Assembly: GCA_021234155.1 (NCBI GenBank)
Contig: JAJEKV010000060.1
Location: 6,346,323-6,410,322 of the forward strand
DNA: 64,000 bases
From: Isoetes taiwanensis
Lineage: Eukaryota; Streptophyta; Lycopodiopsida; Isoetales; Isoetaceae
Direction of reading: 5' to 3'
Part shown: positions 24,400 through 35,444 of the stretch, piece after piece
Position numbering within the stretch: the stretch's first letter is position 1
Layout: the number at the start of each line of letters is the position of its first letter
Translations under genes and position numbers: made by a program
Notes under the pieces: generated by a model
The model's input: the letters and a program-made list of their open reading frames with translations, nothing else
Databases searched by the model: none
What the model was told of the DNA's origin: nothing

Positions 24400-25437
24400 T
24401 TAGAGCAGCAACAGCTTTTAATGTTCAGATTTTGGAATGGATGCAAGATGTGCGCCAGGGCACCACGGGCTTGTTCAATTGAAACTGCCCCGGTGCGTGA
24501 AATCATTTCCAGTTTATCAAGACTGTCATGTCTTTGACAAAACATGGTGGATGAACAAGATAACACTATGTATCCATATATTTCACCTACTCATTCTTAT
24601 ACTATGACTCAACTACATGACGGTACACAGTTTCAATAGTTGGCTTATGTGCTTCAATAGTTAGTTTTCTGCTGAGATTCTGTGTCTCAGCTGTCACAGA
24701 GTAAATGACTGCTTAGCCTTACCAAAACCAGAACATCCGTGGTATACTTAATTTGGCATGCCACAAAGGGCTCCTAACATAAGACGAGCAAGTACACTTT
24801 GCTATTATAGAAAGATTCAATATAGAATGGCAAAAGGAATGTTGTAGGCACTAAAACCATGAATATGCCCTATGGCACAGGGCCCTCAATTGACATACAA
24901 CCCAACCTAAAAATAAGATCACAATAAGAATTAGAACCTTCTCTGCAGACAACAACGAAATGTTTGGCTTCCCCTCTCCATGCAGCATCACAGCCTCTCT
25001 CCGCTGCAGTAGTAGCTTGTGCTTCCTGCTAAATCATGATTCAACAAAAGTAAAAGGAAGAGGCTGCAGACAAGAACTAGGATAATGCAACTACCTAAGC
25101 CGCTATTTCTTCTGTAGTTTCTTTGACAACAGGATGGTCTAAAATGCTGGCCAAGCGAGCCTATTTTGAGATATTTGGAAAAATCAGTAATTCGACATTC
25201 GGATTAACCATGAACTGGGGAGAACCCTAACGCACTGGTAAGAAATGACGACCTTGTTATGTAAGCTCTTCAAAACGCTTTTAAAACTTGAGCTCATGTT
25301 ATCAACATATTTCACAGGATCCTGGACAACACAATGCTCACGTGCAATATATTTACAGATGGCATTACTCCAGGCATGAGATTTGTGCTTAACCTGGGAA
25401 GGATAATTTCTAGGCAAGCTGCTGCATATGGACCCTT
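24400..25437 (-). other. Exon-like fragments of an unidentified gene, copy B
   Basis: Same coding-like blocks as in copy A (DPVKYVDNMSSSFKSVLKSL near 25270-25320; SRTGAVSIEQARGALAHI near 24440-24500; KHKSHAWSNAICK at 25350-25390). Here the last block is fused closer to the first because of the 0.47-kb deletion. Confidence 0.35.
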
Positions 25438-25969
25438 TGGTACATAATCAGAATTTGCCAATTTTTCTTGATAAAAACGGTTATGATGGCATCTCTCAAG
25501 TTTTAAGTCATATTTCCAAGCATCAGAAAGTATTAGCTCAGTCTACAGAGTTTTCTTTCAAGAATAGTGCATCAATGATGGTGCAGCCCTGCTCCATTGG
25601 TGGAGCAGATATATAAATGGATGTATGTCCTTGTAGCAGTATCAGTTTGCGGCAAGAACAGGTGCATCAAGTAGCTTAAGATCTCTAAGCTTTCTTAAGA
25701 GTGTCTACTTGCCTATTTTTTGATAGAAAATCCAAGGAAGAACGGGTTAGAATACAACTGCGCCATTGATGGAACCAAGGTGAGCTAAAGGGGTGCTCAG
25801 AACCTCTTATCTTTGAGCCAGTTTTCTGAGCAATCCATAGCTGTAGAAAAAAACCAATAATGGATCATTAGATAGAGCTTCTTCCAAGCTCTTCAACGTA
25901 CTTATCAAACCTATGATTCAATAAGGATTCAAAATCCATTTTTTCGTTCTCCCTTTAACTGCATCAAAT
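25438..25969. other. Replaced 5' flank of secreted-protein gene copy B
   Basis: This 0.5-kb stretch has no counterpart in copy A (10640-11078). Homology resumes inside the signal-peptide codons at 25984. A TATATAAA sits near 25611, about 355 bases before the ATG. Confidence 0.6.
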
Positions 25970-26436
25970 ATGGCGCCCCTCCCCTACTTCCTCCTTTTCG
26001 CAGCCCTTTTTGCATCAGTTTCTGCTTGGCGCCCTCCTCTTAAATACGACAAAGAAGAAGACCTTGACGATGACGAAGACCTGGTCGTCGTTGGCAAGGT
26101 TGTTTGCTTCAAGTTAACATCGTATGACTTTGCCCCCTTGTTTGGTAAGTTGCTATTCTGTTTTCTTAACTGTTTCGTTGATGAGCAGGGATTACTGTCA
26201 AACTTACTGGACCCTTTGGCTTCTCCAAGTCTGGCTCCACCAACCTCAAAGGTGAATTCAGGATAAGGGGTGGTTTCTACAAGAATGCTCATCTCTACCG
26301 CCTCAAAGTTGAGGAGTTTACCTTGCCCTATGATTGCGTGCTTGCAATTTCTAACCCTGGTTCCTTGACCATCCCTCTCGGCGTCAAGGATGAAAAGGCA
26401 TTTGCTCAAGTTGCTCCATTTGTGTATACTGCATAG
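25970..26436 (+). CDS. Small secreted protein, Ole e 1-like candidate, copy B
   Basis: Exons 25970-26144 and 26189-26436 with a 44-bp GT-AG intron, phase 1, 140 aa. From the sixth residue on it matches the copy A protein almost exactly, with one Ser codon fewer after PYDC and few substitutions. The first codons differ (MAPLPYFLLF instead of the copy A start) because the upstream DNA was exchanged, yet a working signal peptide is kept. The intron is very short for a plant, shorter than copy A by a 22-bp deletion. Intact frame and splice sites suggest it may still be expressed from a new promoter. Confidence 0.7.
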
Positions 26437-27014
26437 AAGAAGGCAACGAGCATAGAAGAAAGTGTCATGATCATTGCAAAAAAATAGTGCCTGGCTATAT
26501 ATTTATGCAATAATGTTATGTGTCTTATGTCATCATAATCTAAATTTATGTTTTGATGAAATTATATAGTTATTGCCCTCTTGCTTTCTTAATGAGAATA
26601 ATTTGCATTGTGGTAGGATATACAATCATGGAGTTTACGTGGGGCATGGAAAAGCTCTTTCATTTCCCATTCATGTTATTAAGGGTACCTTCACACTAAA
26701 AGGTTAAAATTGTTATGTTAAGAAAATTTAGCTTAACTAGCAACGCACATGTTTTTTGTTAAGAAAATTGTTAAAAAGGGGGGGTTTAATTTGTAACAAT
26801 TTGTTAGCGCTACTAAATTAAGGATTTAACCAGTTTTCACATTGCAGGTTGTTATGTTAAACAATTGATTAACAATCTTCCGAAAATCGCACGAAATTTT
26901 ATTGGAAGCCCCTGGCGCTGGTTTAGCGCTGTTACGGCGGCTCCGTCGCCGCTCCATCGCCAATCGACCAGAAGTTTCTTCAGACCAGAAGTTCAGACCA
27001 GAAGTTCCAGACCA

Positions 27015-27150
27015 GCATTCTTCAGCATTTTTTTTCTCTGGTATGCATTCTTCACAGAACCAACATTCCTCAGCATTTTTTTTCTCTGGTATGCATTCTT
27101 CACAGAACCAGCATTCTTCATCATTTTCTTTCTCTGGTATGCATTTCGTT
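27015..27150. repeat. 48-bp minisatellite, three units
   Basis: Units contain CTCTGGTATGCATTCTTCAC and CAGCATTTTTTTT; the last unit is diverged. It lies in the 5' part of the Harbinger element. Confidence 0.8.
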
Positions 27151-27344
27151 TTTGTCTTCCTGCCTGAAAAAACATACCAGATTCTTCATGTTTTTTGTTT
27201 AGGCAAAGGACTTCTTCTCCCTTGCACGCCCAATATCAGATAACCGATACCATACCAGACAATCAGGTATTTTTTCTATCTATCTTTTGTGTTCTCTATC
27301 TTTTGTGTTTCTCTATCTTTTGTGTTCTTTGTCTCTATCTTTTA

Positions 27345-27425
27345 GTTTAGTTTATCCCATAGGCCAGTTGGTCTCCGTGGACGATAAAAATCATATTCTA
27401 TTCTATTCTTATATTGTCATCATCA
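27345..27425 (+). mobile_element. LINE-type 3' tail inside Harbinger
   Basis: CCCATAGGCCAGTTGGTCTC and CGTGGACGATAAAAAT are followed by (TATTC)n, the same tail as at 2330-2395. It implies a short retroelement insertion into the transposon. Confidence 0.65.
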
Positions 27426-27597
27426 TCATCATCAGTTCATGTCCCATCAGCTCATATCCCATCAGTGTATATGAAGATCTCTATCTATCTGTCTCATTTT
27501 TTGGTTGGCACCTTCCACATAACCTGGTCCCTAACCTTGTCCTAACCTGGTTCTAAAATCACATAAAAAGGGTACTAATTAAAATGTACGAATTAAA

Positions 27598-28375
27598 ATG
27601 CAGCAAATGGCCAGTAGTGATCAAAATGATGTAGAGATTGTAGCACCTTCCAGCGCTAACAGCAAGGGAGAGAAGCGAGTGAGGGCAAGAAATTGGACCT
27701 TGAGTGAGGTAATCGTATTGATTGAAGCGAAGAGAATTGAAAGGGAAGTTGTAGATACCCATGTGTCTACTCGAGATGTGATTGAAACTGCAGCAAGCAA
27801 ATGGAAGAAAATATCAGAGTTTTTGGCAAATCAAGGGTACGTTCGAACTGCTGACATGTGCAAGACCAAATGGGACAATGTGTTATCAGATTATAAGCTT
27901 ATAAAGGATTTGGATAAGCGAGGGGCAGCTCCATACTTTAGCATGTCTAAGGCAAAAAAGGCCGAGAAAATCGTGCCTCTTGATTTTGATCAGCCAGGTA
28001 TTTGAGTTGTTAGATACATTTCAAGGGAGAAGGCCATCCATTAATCCACCCGTTACCATTGATAGTAGTGTGGGTGTGACTGCGGAGTCCACTCCCACTC
28101 CAGGTGATAGGGAGGCAGGATCAAGCGGAAAGAAGAGAAAGAAGAGTTCAGCTGTTGACACCCTTGCTAAAATTTGCTCCAAGGCGTTGAATCACGCAAG
28201 ATTGACATAGAAACATCATTAGTCACAACCCAAAAGGAGGCAGTGGAGATTGAAAGAGCAAGATGCCTAGCAGATAGAGAGGATGTTGCAAGTTGAAAAG
28301 AAGATCGACGAATTCTTGTGCAAGCATTTGCAAGTATTGCTAAATCATGGGAAAAGATAAGCGAAAGGCTTGGTT
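27598..28375 (+). pseudogene. Harbinger Myb/SANT-like (trihelix) protein, frameshifted
   Basis: Second protein of PIF/Harbinger elements; it binds element ends and brings the transposase. The N-terminal part (27598-27990) shows RNWTLSEVIVLIEAKR, TAASKWKKISEFLANQG and CKTKWDNVLSDYKLI, a trihelix Myb fold. At about 27990 four extra bases (CCAG in GATCAGCCAGGTA) break the frame; VFELLDTFQGRRPS continues in the next frame to 28207. A C-terminal helix (EIERARCLADREDVAS, AKSWEKISERL) follows after further shifts to 28375. Confidence 0.8.
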
Positions 28376-28779
28376 GATGTTGGTTTTCTACTCCTCCAAT
28401 TTGGATTTTGGATTGAATGGTTGGTTATACAAAGCAACTTGAGCAAGTTTACACAAGTTTGTTTTGAGCATTTCATGTTTTTAAGTCTTGCTAACTGTTC
28501 AAAAAGCAAGTTAATATGCAAAATGTTTTTTAAACAGAACTTTCTGTTAAGGCTTGGTGGCTTATACCAGAAATATGGTATACAGTTTTATTTTTGCTGC
28601 ATGAGGCAAAAAGTACAGTTACAATTTGATGTCTTTAGAATTGTAAACCTTCTGTACAAATTGGTATACTTAATTAGGTGCAAGGGCCTTTTAACTTCTG
28701 TTAATATTCATATTCTTATTAAGTGTTGTCTAATTCATATTCTTCATACTCATAGCTAGAATAAATAAGTTGAAGCCTA

Positions 28780-30380
28780 TCCAAACATTCATTGCCATAG
28801 CTGCTATGACACCATATTGCTGCTAGTTAGACAGTGTATGACACCATATTGCTGCTAGACAGTGTATGACACCATATTGCTGCTAGTTATTCTGTTCCAT
28901 TGCCAAATGTTGTCCCACAAGTTCATTCTGTTATTCTGTTAGACAGTGTATGACAGTGTATATTCTGTTGCTAGTTATTCTGTTGCTAGTTATTCTGTTA
29001 GACAGTGTATGACAGTGCATATTTGGTATTAATGCTGGAAAAATCCTTGAGGGGACCTAGAGTTCTACAGATATTCCACTTGTATGTCAAGCCAAAGCCA
29101 CTTGCATATTTGGTATTAATGCTGGTATTTAGCTTATTAGCGCATCATGTATTCCGGTCCTATCCATTCTGTCATAATTGTTAGAGTAGCCCAAGGATAA
29201 TGTGAGGTTCCTCCACTAGGTGGATCAAAGGCCATACCCTTGTTAGTGGGATCTAGTATTGCACTCCAAATCTTGTATGGCGATTCTGTTATTCTTGTTA
29301 GCAGTGCATATTTGGTATTAATCTTTGGAAAAATCCTTGAGGGACCTAGGCAGGTAGGATAATGTGAGGTTCCTCCACTAGGTGGATCAAAGGCCTTGTT
29401 TACTAGTGGGATCTAGTATTGCACTCCAAATCTTGTATGACAGTGTTATTCTTGTTAGACAGTGCATATTTGGTATTAATGCTGGAAAAATCCTTGAGGG
29501 GACCTAGACAGTGCATATTTGGTATTAATGCTGGAAAAATCTTTGGAAAAATCCTTGAGGGGATCTTGTATGACAGTGTTATTCTGTTAGACAGTGAATA
29601 TTTGGTATTAATGCTGGAAAAATCCTTGAGGGGACCTAGAGTTCTACAGATATTCCACTTGTATGTCAAGCCAAAGCCGCCAAAATCTATATGCCCAGTC
29701 AAATGAATGTTACGTAGTCCCATTATTATTGCTAAAATTCCCAAACAAGGCTTTTATTTGTGGGTGACTCCCTGTATCACAGTCCGATCCATTCTGCTTC
29801 CTATTGTTGGAGCCCCCACATTGTTAGAGCCCCATTTTTTTAAAAAAAATTATTCCACGTTAGCGCCCCCTCTAGATTCAAAGCACTGTTTACATGGTCT
29901 GGACCAAACCATGTTGAAATCATGTGATCTAGCATATTACGATTGGCATGTCTTCCTCAAATATTTCTCACTATTTATGGGGCATGCCTATATGTGGCAG
30001 TGAGCTCTTGTTTTTCATAGCCATCTATTCCACTGCTTTTATTACAGCGGCCCTTACTGTGCTTATATACAACCATGGAAGACCAGATGTTAATTCTAGG
30101 AAAGTCCCTAAGGCAGTCTATAGTTCTAAAACCATATTTTAGTTGCATCCCTAGCCAGTAGGTTACATTTAGTATTACATGGTCCCTTTATTATTATTGA
30201 TATTCAGTAGTAATGCCTTAGCTTATTAGCGCATCATGTATTCCAGTCCTATCCATTCTGTCATAATTGTTAGAGTAGCCCAAGGATAATGTGAGGTTCC
30301 TCCACTAGGTGGATCAAAGGCCATACCCTTGTTTACTAGTGGGATCTAGTATTGCACTCCAAATCTTTAGAATCATTCTC
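28780..30380. repeat. Interspersed tandem repeats inside Harbinger
   Basis: Three repeated modules: GACAGTGTATGACACCATATTGCTGCTAG-type units at 28800-28890; GTGCATATTTGGTATTAATG plus CCTTGAGGGGACCTAG units at 29010-29660; and a ~150-bp block (TAATGTGAGGTTCCTCCACTAGGTGGATCAAAGG) at about 29120-29290, 29360-29450 and 30225-30370. No gene seen. Confidence 0.8.
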
Positions 30381-31049
30381 CTATTTCTGGAGGTCAATCA
30401 TTCAAAGGTCATGCCACTGTATACTTGTACTTCCATGTATTTTGGTTCCACCCGTTCAGCTGAATTTTTTGGGTGGTCTTTAACCTATGCATGTTCAATC
30501 TCCAAGGCAAAATCTCCAAGGCTATGCTTTCATGCTTCCAAACTTATAACATGCGTGCTATACCTATTGCCATGCAGACTTAGATGCCACGCAGCTCACT
30601 TTGCTCGTGTACTGGAGCTCCTCATTTGATACTGGAGCTTGTCATAGCTTTCTCAACTATGTTACTTAAGTTTACTTGTTAACCCTATTCTCTTGGATCA
30701 AGCAACAAATGCAGACAAAATTGAGGCCAACGGGGCCATCCCTATTACTAGAAGGTTCCAACATTACCACATTACCATGGCACATTACCATGGCATAGAC
30801 TTGCCATATTTCTGCGCATATATCAGGGTACCACTACTAAGGAACTAAACCTTTTACAACATAACTTCTTACACTGTCCAAAACCGGCGTTGACTGTGAG
30901 GCAATCACAGTGCATGTTATGTTGTGAATGTGCAGTGCAGATGCAAGGGCAGTTTTGAAGCCATTTGTATACATTTGAATGTGCAGTGCAGATGCAATGA
31001 CAGTTTTGCATACATTTGTATACTGATGTATGCACCAGGGATGAAGCTT

Positions 31050-31150
31050 ATCAATTTATGTTTCCTTATGTGATCATTAATGCTTCCTTATGTTTCCTTA
31101 TGTGATCATTAATGCTTCCTTATGTTTCCTTATGTGATCATTAATGCTTA
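31050..31150. repeat. ~32-bp tandem repeat, three units
   Basis: Units of CTTCCTTATG and TTTCCTTATGTGATCATTAA just upstream of the transposase start. A good splice acceptor (TTCTTGCAG) follows at 31165-31173, so this may be a 5' UTR intron. Confidence 0.75.
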
Positions 31151-31177
31151 TCAATTTAATCCTTTTCTTGCAGCAAT

Positions 31178-32497
31178 ATGGATGATGAGATGCATATAGA
31201 AGATGAGCCAATGGTTATGAATGAAGCCGATATTTTCAATTTGGCACTTTTAACAGTCAATGTGATGTACGTTGCATTAATGACGCCAGGCTTGGTATTC
31301 CACTCACGACGCCAAAGGAGAATATCTAGGCTTGCTGGTTTCAAGAAAGTGCCCTATCCAAGTGGATCAGATGCCATTCGGAATGCAACTATTATTGCTA
31401 CAGCTGCTGGTCCAGAGACTTCTTGGTGGGTGAAGCCTAGAAGCACAGTATGGTTTGATAGGTTTGTGATGGAGGTCTTTGATGATGCTCGCTGGAAAGA
31501 GAATTTTAGAATGACTAAAGCATCTTTCTATTGGATTTGCAATTTGCTGGGTCCTAGTATTAAAAAACAAGATACTCGCTATAGAAGGTCAGTACCAGTG
31601 TTAATCCGTGTTGGAGCAGCATTCTACAAGTTATTCAAAGGCTGCGACTTTATGGAAGCATCAGAAAAGTTTGGAATTGGGGTGAGTACATGTTCTATGG
31701 TTCTTAGAGAAGTGTGTCGTGCAATAAATATCCATCTCAAACACAAGATTAGGTGGCCAAACAGTGATGAAATTGCAGGTATTGAGGCATCATTTAAAGC
31801 TGTGAGTGGCTTACCAAACTGCCATGGTGCTATTGATTGCACGCATGTTGAGATCATTAGGTCACATGGTAGGCCACATGGTGTTCACGCTGCTGACTAC
31901 TATGATAGGACACAAGGACATTCTATCGTATTGCAGGCTGTATGTGATACTTCTAGGAAGTTTCGAGATGTTTTTGGCTATCCAGGTTCTACCCATGATG
32001 CACGGGTTCTTAGGAATTCGGGTTTGGCAACTAGAGCACATGAAGGACAAATTTTGCAAGAGCCTACATTGATTATTAATGGTAACTATCACCTTCGGCC
32101 GTACATTGTTGGAGACAAAGGGTATGTCTCTTCTCCATGGCTCATATCCCCATACATTGGAGATGTTGCAAATCTGCCACCTATTGAGAGGTTGTTCAAT
32201 GAAAGACATGTGCAGGCTAGACTCTTCATTGAGCAATCCTTTGGGATTATGAAAAAAGTCTTCAAGTGCTTGAAGACAAGATTGGAAATGGATGTAAATT
32301 TTATACCTGAGCTCATATTTTCTTGTTGTGTGCTTCATAACCTCTTGGTTGAAAGTCGAGATATAGATGTGGAAAAGGAACTCCTAGAGCTTGAAGAAGA
32401 GGAGGAAGAAGAAGAAGAGAACCAAGAGAGCACAACGACGGATGATGGTGCAAGCATAAGAGCGAACCTTGCACAGTATTTGATTTTCAACTCTTAA
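31178..32497 (+). CDS. PIF/Harbinger DDE transposase
   Basis: 439 aa, uninterrupted, ATG at 31178 directly after a CAG splice acceptor. It cuts the element at its ends and inserts it into TAA sites. The DDE_4 nuclease domain shows GAIDCTHV (catalytic D220), YPGSTHDARVL, GDKGY (D313) and IEQSFGIMKK (E352), the usual HARBI1-like arrangement. The N-terminal half contains a helix-turn-helix-like region (VPVLIRVGAAFYKLFKGCDF, KFGIGVSTCSMVLREVC). The C-terminus has an acidic run of Glu. All catalytic residues are kept, so this copy could supply transposase although its Myb partner is broken. Confidence 0.93.
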   Translation: MDDEMHIEDEPMVMNEADIFNLALLTVNVMYVALMTPGLVFHSRRQRRISRLAGFKKVPYPSGSDAIRNATIIATAAGPETSWWVKPRSTVWFDRFVMEVFDDARWKENFRMTKASFYWICNLLGPSIKKQDTRYRRSVPVLIRVGAAFYKLFKGCDFMEASEKFGIGVSTCSMVLREVCRAINIHLKHKIRWPNSDEIAGIEASFKAVSGLPNCHGAIDCTHVEIIRSHGRPHGVHAADYYDRTQGHSIVLQAVCDTSRKFRDVFGYPGSTHDARVLRNSGLATRAHEGQILQEPTLIINGNYHLRPYIVGDKGYVSSPWLISPYIGDVANLPPIERLFNERHVQARLFIEQSFGIMKKVFKCLKTRLEMDVNFIPELIFSCCVLHNLLVESRDIDVEKELLELEEEEEEEEENQESTTTDDGASIRANLAQYLIFNS

Positions 32498-32819
32498 AAT
32501 AGACTTGGAACCTCTAAAGTTTGGTAAGGCTGCTAACATATCCTCTTTGTATTTTCTATTTATTAGTTGTCTTTTCTCTTTAACAATGTATTTATTTTGT
32601 AACTTTTGGACTGCAGCAAACTTTGTATGGGCAGCAAAACTATCATTGGTTGTTTGATTTGATTGACTCATAATTTGCTACGACCTATTTGATCGCCTAA
32701 TTGATCGCATGCCTTTTGTAATGCAGAGAAGGTGCTTTTGTAATGCAGAGAAGGTGCTGATAGGCAACCGAATACAAATAGCAGCATAGGCCAGGAAGAA
32801 GAACATGCAGTGGCCATTA

Positions 32820-33035
32820 ACATATTGAATTTCCGTTTTGCAATGTGAAACGCTTTTTAACAGATTTTGTTATGTTAAAAACTAACATAACAAATTTTGG
32901 TGTGAAAGTGTTTTTAACAAATTTTGTTACGTTAGTGGATAACATAACAAATCCCATGTCTGAAAGTTTTTTTAACAGAATTTGTAATGTTAGTTTTTGA
33001 CATAACAAGTGGTGTGAAAGCTTGATAAAAATAAC
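32820..33035. repeat. Harbinger subterminal repeats
   Basis: Four-fold recurrence of TAACATAACAAATT / TTTTTAACAGATTTTG with GTGTGAAAG, in both orientations, next to the right TIR. Probably the protein-binding region. Confidence 0.65.
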
Positions 33036-33112
33036 CTTAATTTATCATTAACAAACCATTGGTTACTTTAAAATTTAGCTTAATTTAACCCCATAGTCTG
33101 AAAGTACCCTAA

Positions 33113-33352
33113 TTCGTGGAAAACCTCTTCCATTTTTCCATTCATGTTATTAATTCTTTCACTCACTTTGCAACTAAGCTCGACGCCTCCAACCTTGAGG
33201 TGCTCCCAAAGGCAGTAAAAATTTCCTTAAAATTGTCCACCATAGTTAAATATCAAAGCTTGGAAATACCTTACATGGCACTAATGCTCACAACCTAAGG
33301 AACTTTTACCACTTATAAGTGTCGCATCGACCTTATGCTTTTATATGTACTG
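33113..33352. other. 3' flank of secreted-protein gene copy B, right of Harbinger
   Basis: Matches 11800-12042 of copy A and closes the segmental duplication. Short frames here are shared by both copies but show no family. Confidence 0.7.
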
Positions 33353-33554
33353 GATCCACTCCAAAAGCTTTATTTTTACTGAGTTGGCCTTTAATTAAAA
33401 AATAATGATGAAGATGAGAAATTACAATAAGATGTTAAGTAAGATCATGAAAGATCACACAAAAAGAAGTAGCCTCAAAGGTTAAACCTTAAAGGATGTT
33501 TCAAGTACCATGTAAGTTTTATCTTATATTTGAGCTAGTAAGTGGAACTAAAGT
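33353..33554. other. Short unique stretch between duplication end and NUMT
   Basis: AT-rich; nothing recognised. Confidence 0.4.
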
Positions 33555-33785
33555 TAGAGTTCGATCAATTCGATGCAAGGGCCGCCCACGCGATCTCTTA
33601 ACCTTCGCTTATCCAAACGCGCTCTGATGACTGAGACGCACACTCGGAGCGTTTCTAATACCTACAGCAGCTCCCGCCAAAGCAATGGTAGCGGCTTCCA
33701 CTCCAGTGTTAACCTAAGCCCGGACATCGCTGACGAGGACCGGCTTCCGAACCGTACGTGAGCCTTCTAGCAGCCAAGGTCCTAA
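33555..33785 (-). pseudogene. atp9: Nuclear mitochondrial insert: atp9 exon flanked by group II intron ends
   Basis: On the minus strand, 33707-33642 is a 66-nt exon equal to codons 8-29 of mitochondrial ATP synthase subunit 9 (core AATIALAGAAVGI). Upstream (33708 to about 33785) is a group II intron 3' end: GCTCACGTACGGTTCGGAAG of domain V type and a domain VI-like stretch ending AC. Downstream (33641 to about 33555) starts with GTGCG, the group II 5' consensus. The borders sit after codons 7 and 29, i.e. positions 21 and 87 of the gene. ACT, GCT and CCG stand where Ile, Val and Leu codons are expected after C-to-U editing; GAA, AGA and GTG look like G-to-A or C-to-T decay. Non-functional here. 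Confidence 0.8.
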
Positions 33786-33789
33786 ACTC

Positions 33790-34448
<659 letters not shown>

Positions 34449-34539
34449 CATCATCCAGTGGGTAAAAAATCATTAGCATTATCCAGGACTTGGAGAAAAG
34501 AAATAGCATCACCTAGCAGGTAGAGAAAATAAGGGCAAA

Positions 34540-35165
34540 TGAAGGTCTAGAGTGCCAAGGTCGGGTGGAATTCATGAGCTTAGTGATATGACAAAGGCGA
34601 TAATGAGAATAGAATAGAATATATATATTTTTATCGTCCACAGAGACCAATCGGCTTATGGAATCCATACAAAGCATATTACTGTCAGGATTAAAAAACC
34701 CCCATCCCAAAGGGTTTTTGAGAGAAAAATCTTAACAGTAATAAGTATGCTAATATATTGTACAATCATATACAACAATTCAAGACTGCCCCGAAGGGCA
34801 TAGTTGACTTCCTGTGTCCATAACCTCCAGAAGATATGAATTTAACAAGCCCGATGAGGCCGTGTTCAACAACACATGCAACAGCTGGTCTAGCAGAACT
34901 AACTGGTCATACCGTGCCCAGATATGATCGAATGCTGGGCAGGTTTGAAGGTGTGACATTCATTCTCAATGGCCCTCTGTTGGCAACACTGACAGATCCT
35001 GTCCTCACGTGCCTCTTGAGTCCATCGACTTGTCTCAATGGGGAGATGATAAACACTCATGCAAATGGAAGCTATCACTCTGCACTTATTCATGGACAAA
35101 GGGGTGCGCAAGTAGTATTATGGGCCTCTTGTGAACAAAGGGTACTAAAAAAATGTAAAATCTAA
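34540..35165 (-). mobile_element. LINE 3' end, minus strand (copy 2)
   Basis: Reading on the minus strand: the zinc-knuckle block ICQCCQQRAIENECHTF (35000-35050), then the 3' UTR hairpin (AAAAACCC / GGGGGTTTTTT near 34692-34722) and the tail CGTCCACAGAGACC on the plus strand (34638-34651), ending in (TATTC)n near 34610. The upstream RT is missing or decayed. Confidence 0.75.
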
Positions 35166-35339
35166 ACAAGGTTTTAATGACAATATAAAAGGCAGCAAGG
35201 ACAAGGATGTTGCCAATAATCCTTCTAGTGATAAACCAGGAAGCCGTATAAAGCAATAAAAGATGTACCTAATCTAAAAAAGATGAAAAACTGACCTAAT
35301 AACATACTTCCAACAACATTAGAGCAACTTCTCTAAGCT

Positions 35340-35444
35340 AAAAAATTAGAATAGAATAGAATAGATTTTTAGCATCCACGGAGACCGACAGGCCTATGGG
35401 ACCCAAACAAAGAGAGAGCAAAGAAGCGTATTATCGGCGTGATT
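35340..35444 (-). mobile_element. LINE 3' tail, part 1 of the LINE split by the chromovirus
   Basis: Minus-strand LINE tail (GAATAGATTTTTAGCATCCA, CGGAGACCGACAGGCCTATG). It breaks at 35444, where the retrotransposon begins, and resumes at 51908 with AGAAAACCCCC, matching the continuous order in the LINE at 34650-34700. Confidence 0.8.
35440..35444. other. Target-site duplication, left (TGATT)
   Basis: TGATT abuts the left LTR and recurs at 51908-51912 after the right LTR, as expected for integrase-made 5-bp duplications. Confidence 0.85.

Larger units (their letters stand above)
26683..33109 (+). mobile_element. PIF/Harbinger DNA transposon, 6,427 bp, nearly autonomous
   Basis: Terminal inverted repeats start GGGTACCTTCACACTA on the left and GGGTACTTTCAGACTA (reverse complement) on the right, and continue as GGTTAAA. 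Target duplication TAA lies at 26680-26682 and 33110-33112, the usual Harbinger TAA/TTA. The empty site is visible in copy A (ATGTTATTAATTCGTGG at about 11790-11806). It encodes a Myb/SANT-like protein (broken) and an intact DDE transposase. Subterminal TTAACATAACAAAT-type repeats at 32840-33030 and 26700-26880 could be binding sites. Multiple minisatellites lie between the genes. Confidence 0.93.
19585..33352. repeat. Segmental duplication, copy B
   Basis: Counterpart of 2472-12042, interrupted by the 6.4-kb Harbinger element. Differences from copy A: the kinase is frameshifted, most of the TTLL fragment and flank is deleted (junction at 23814-23820), about 0.47 kb is missing near 25347, the promoter of the secreted-protein gene is replaced (25438-25983), and the tandem repeat at the kinase 3' end is single. 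Confidence 0.9.

Noticed and set aside
31178-32497. HARBI1-like gene as a domesticated host gene
   Set aside because: It lies inside a complete element with TIRs, target duplication and an empty site in the paralogous copy.
33573-33761. Plus-strand frame over the atp9 insert as a gene
   Set aside because: The meaningful reading is the minus strand, where the exon and both group II intron ends align.
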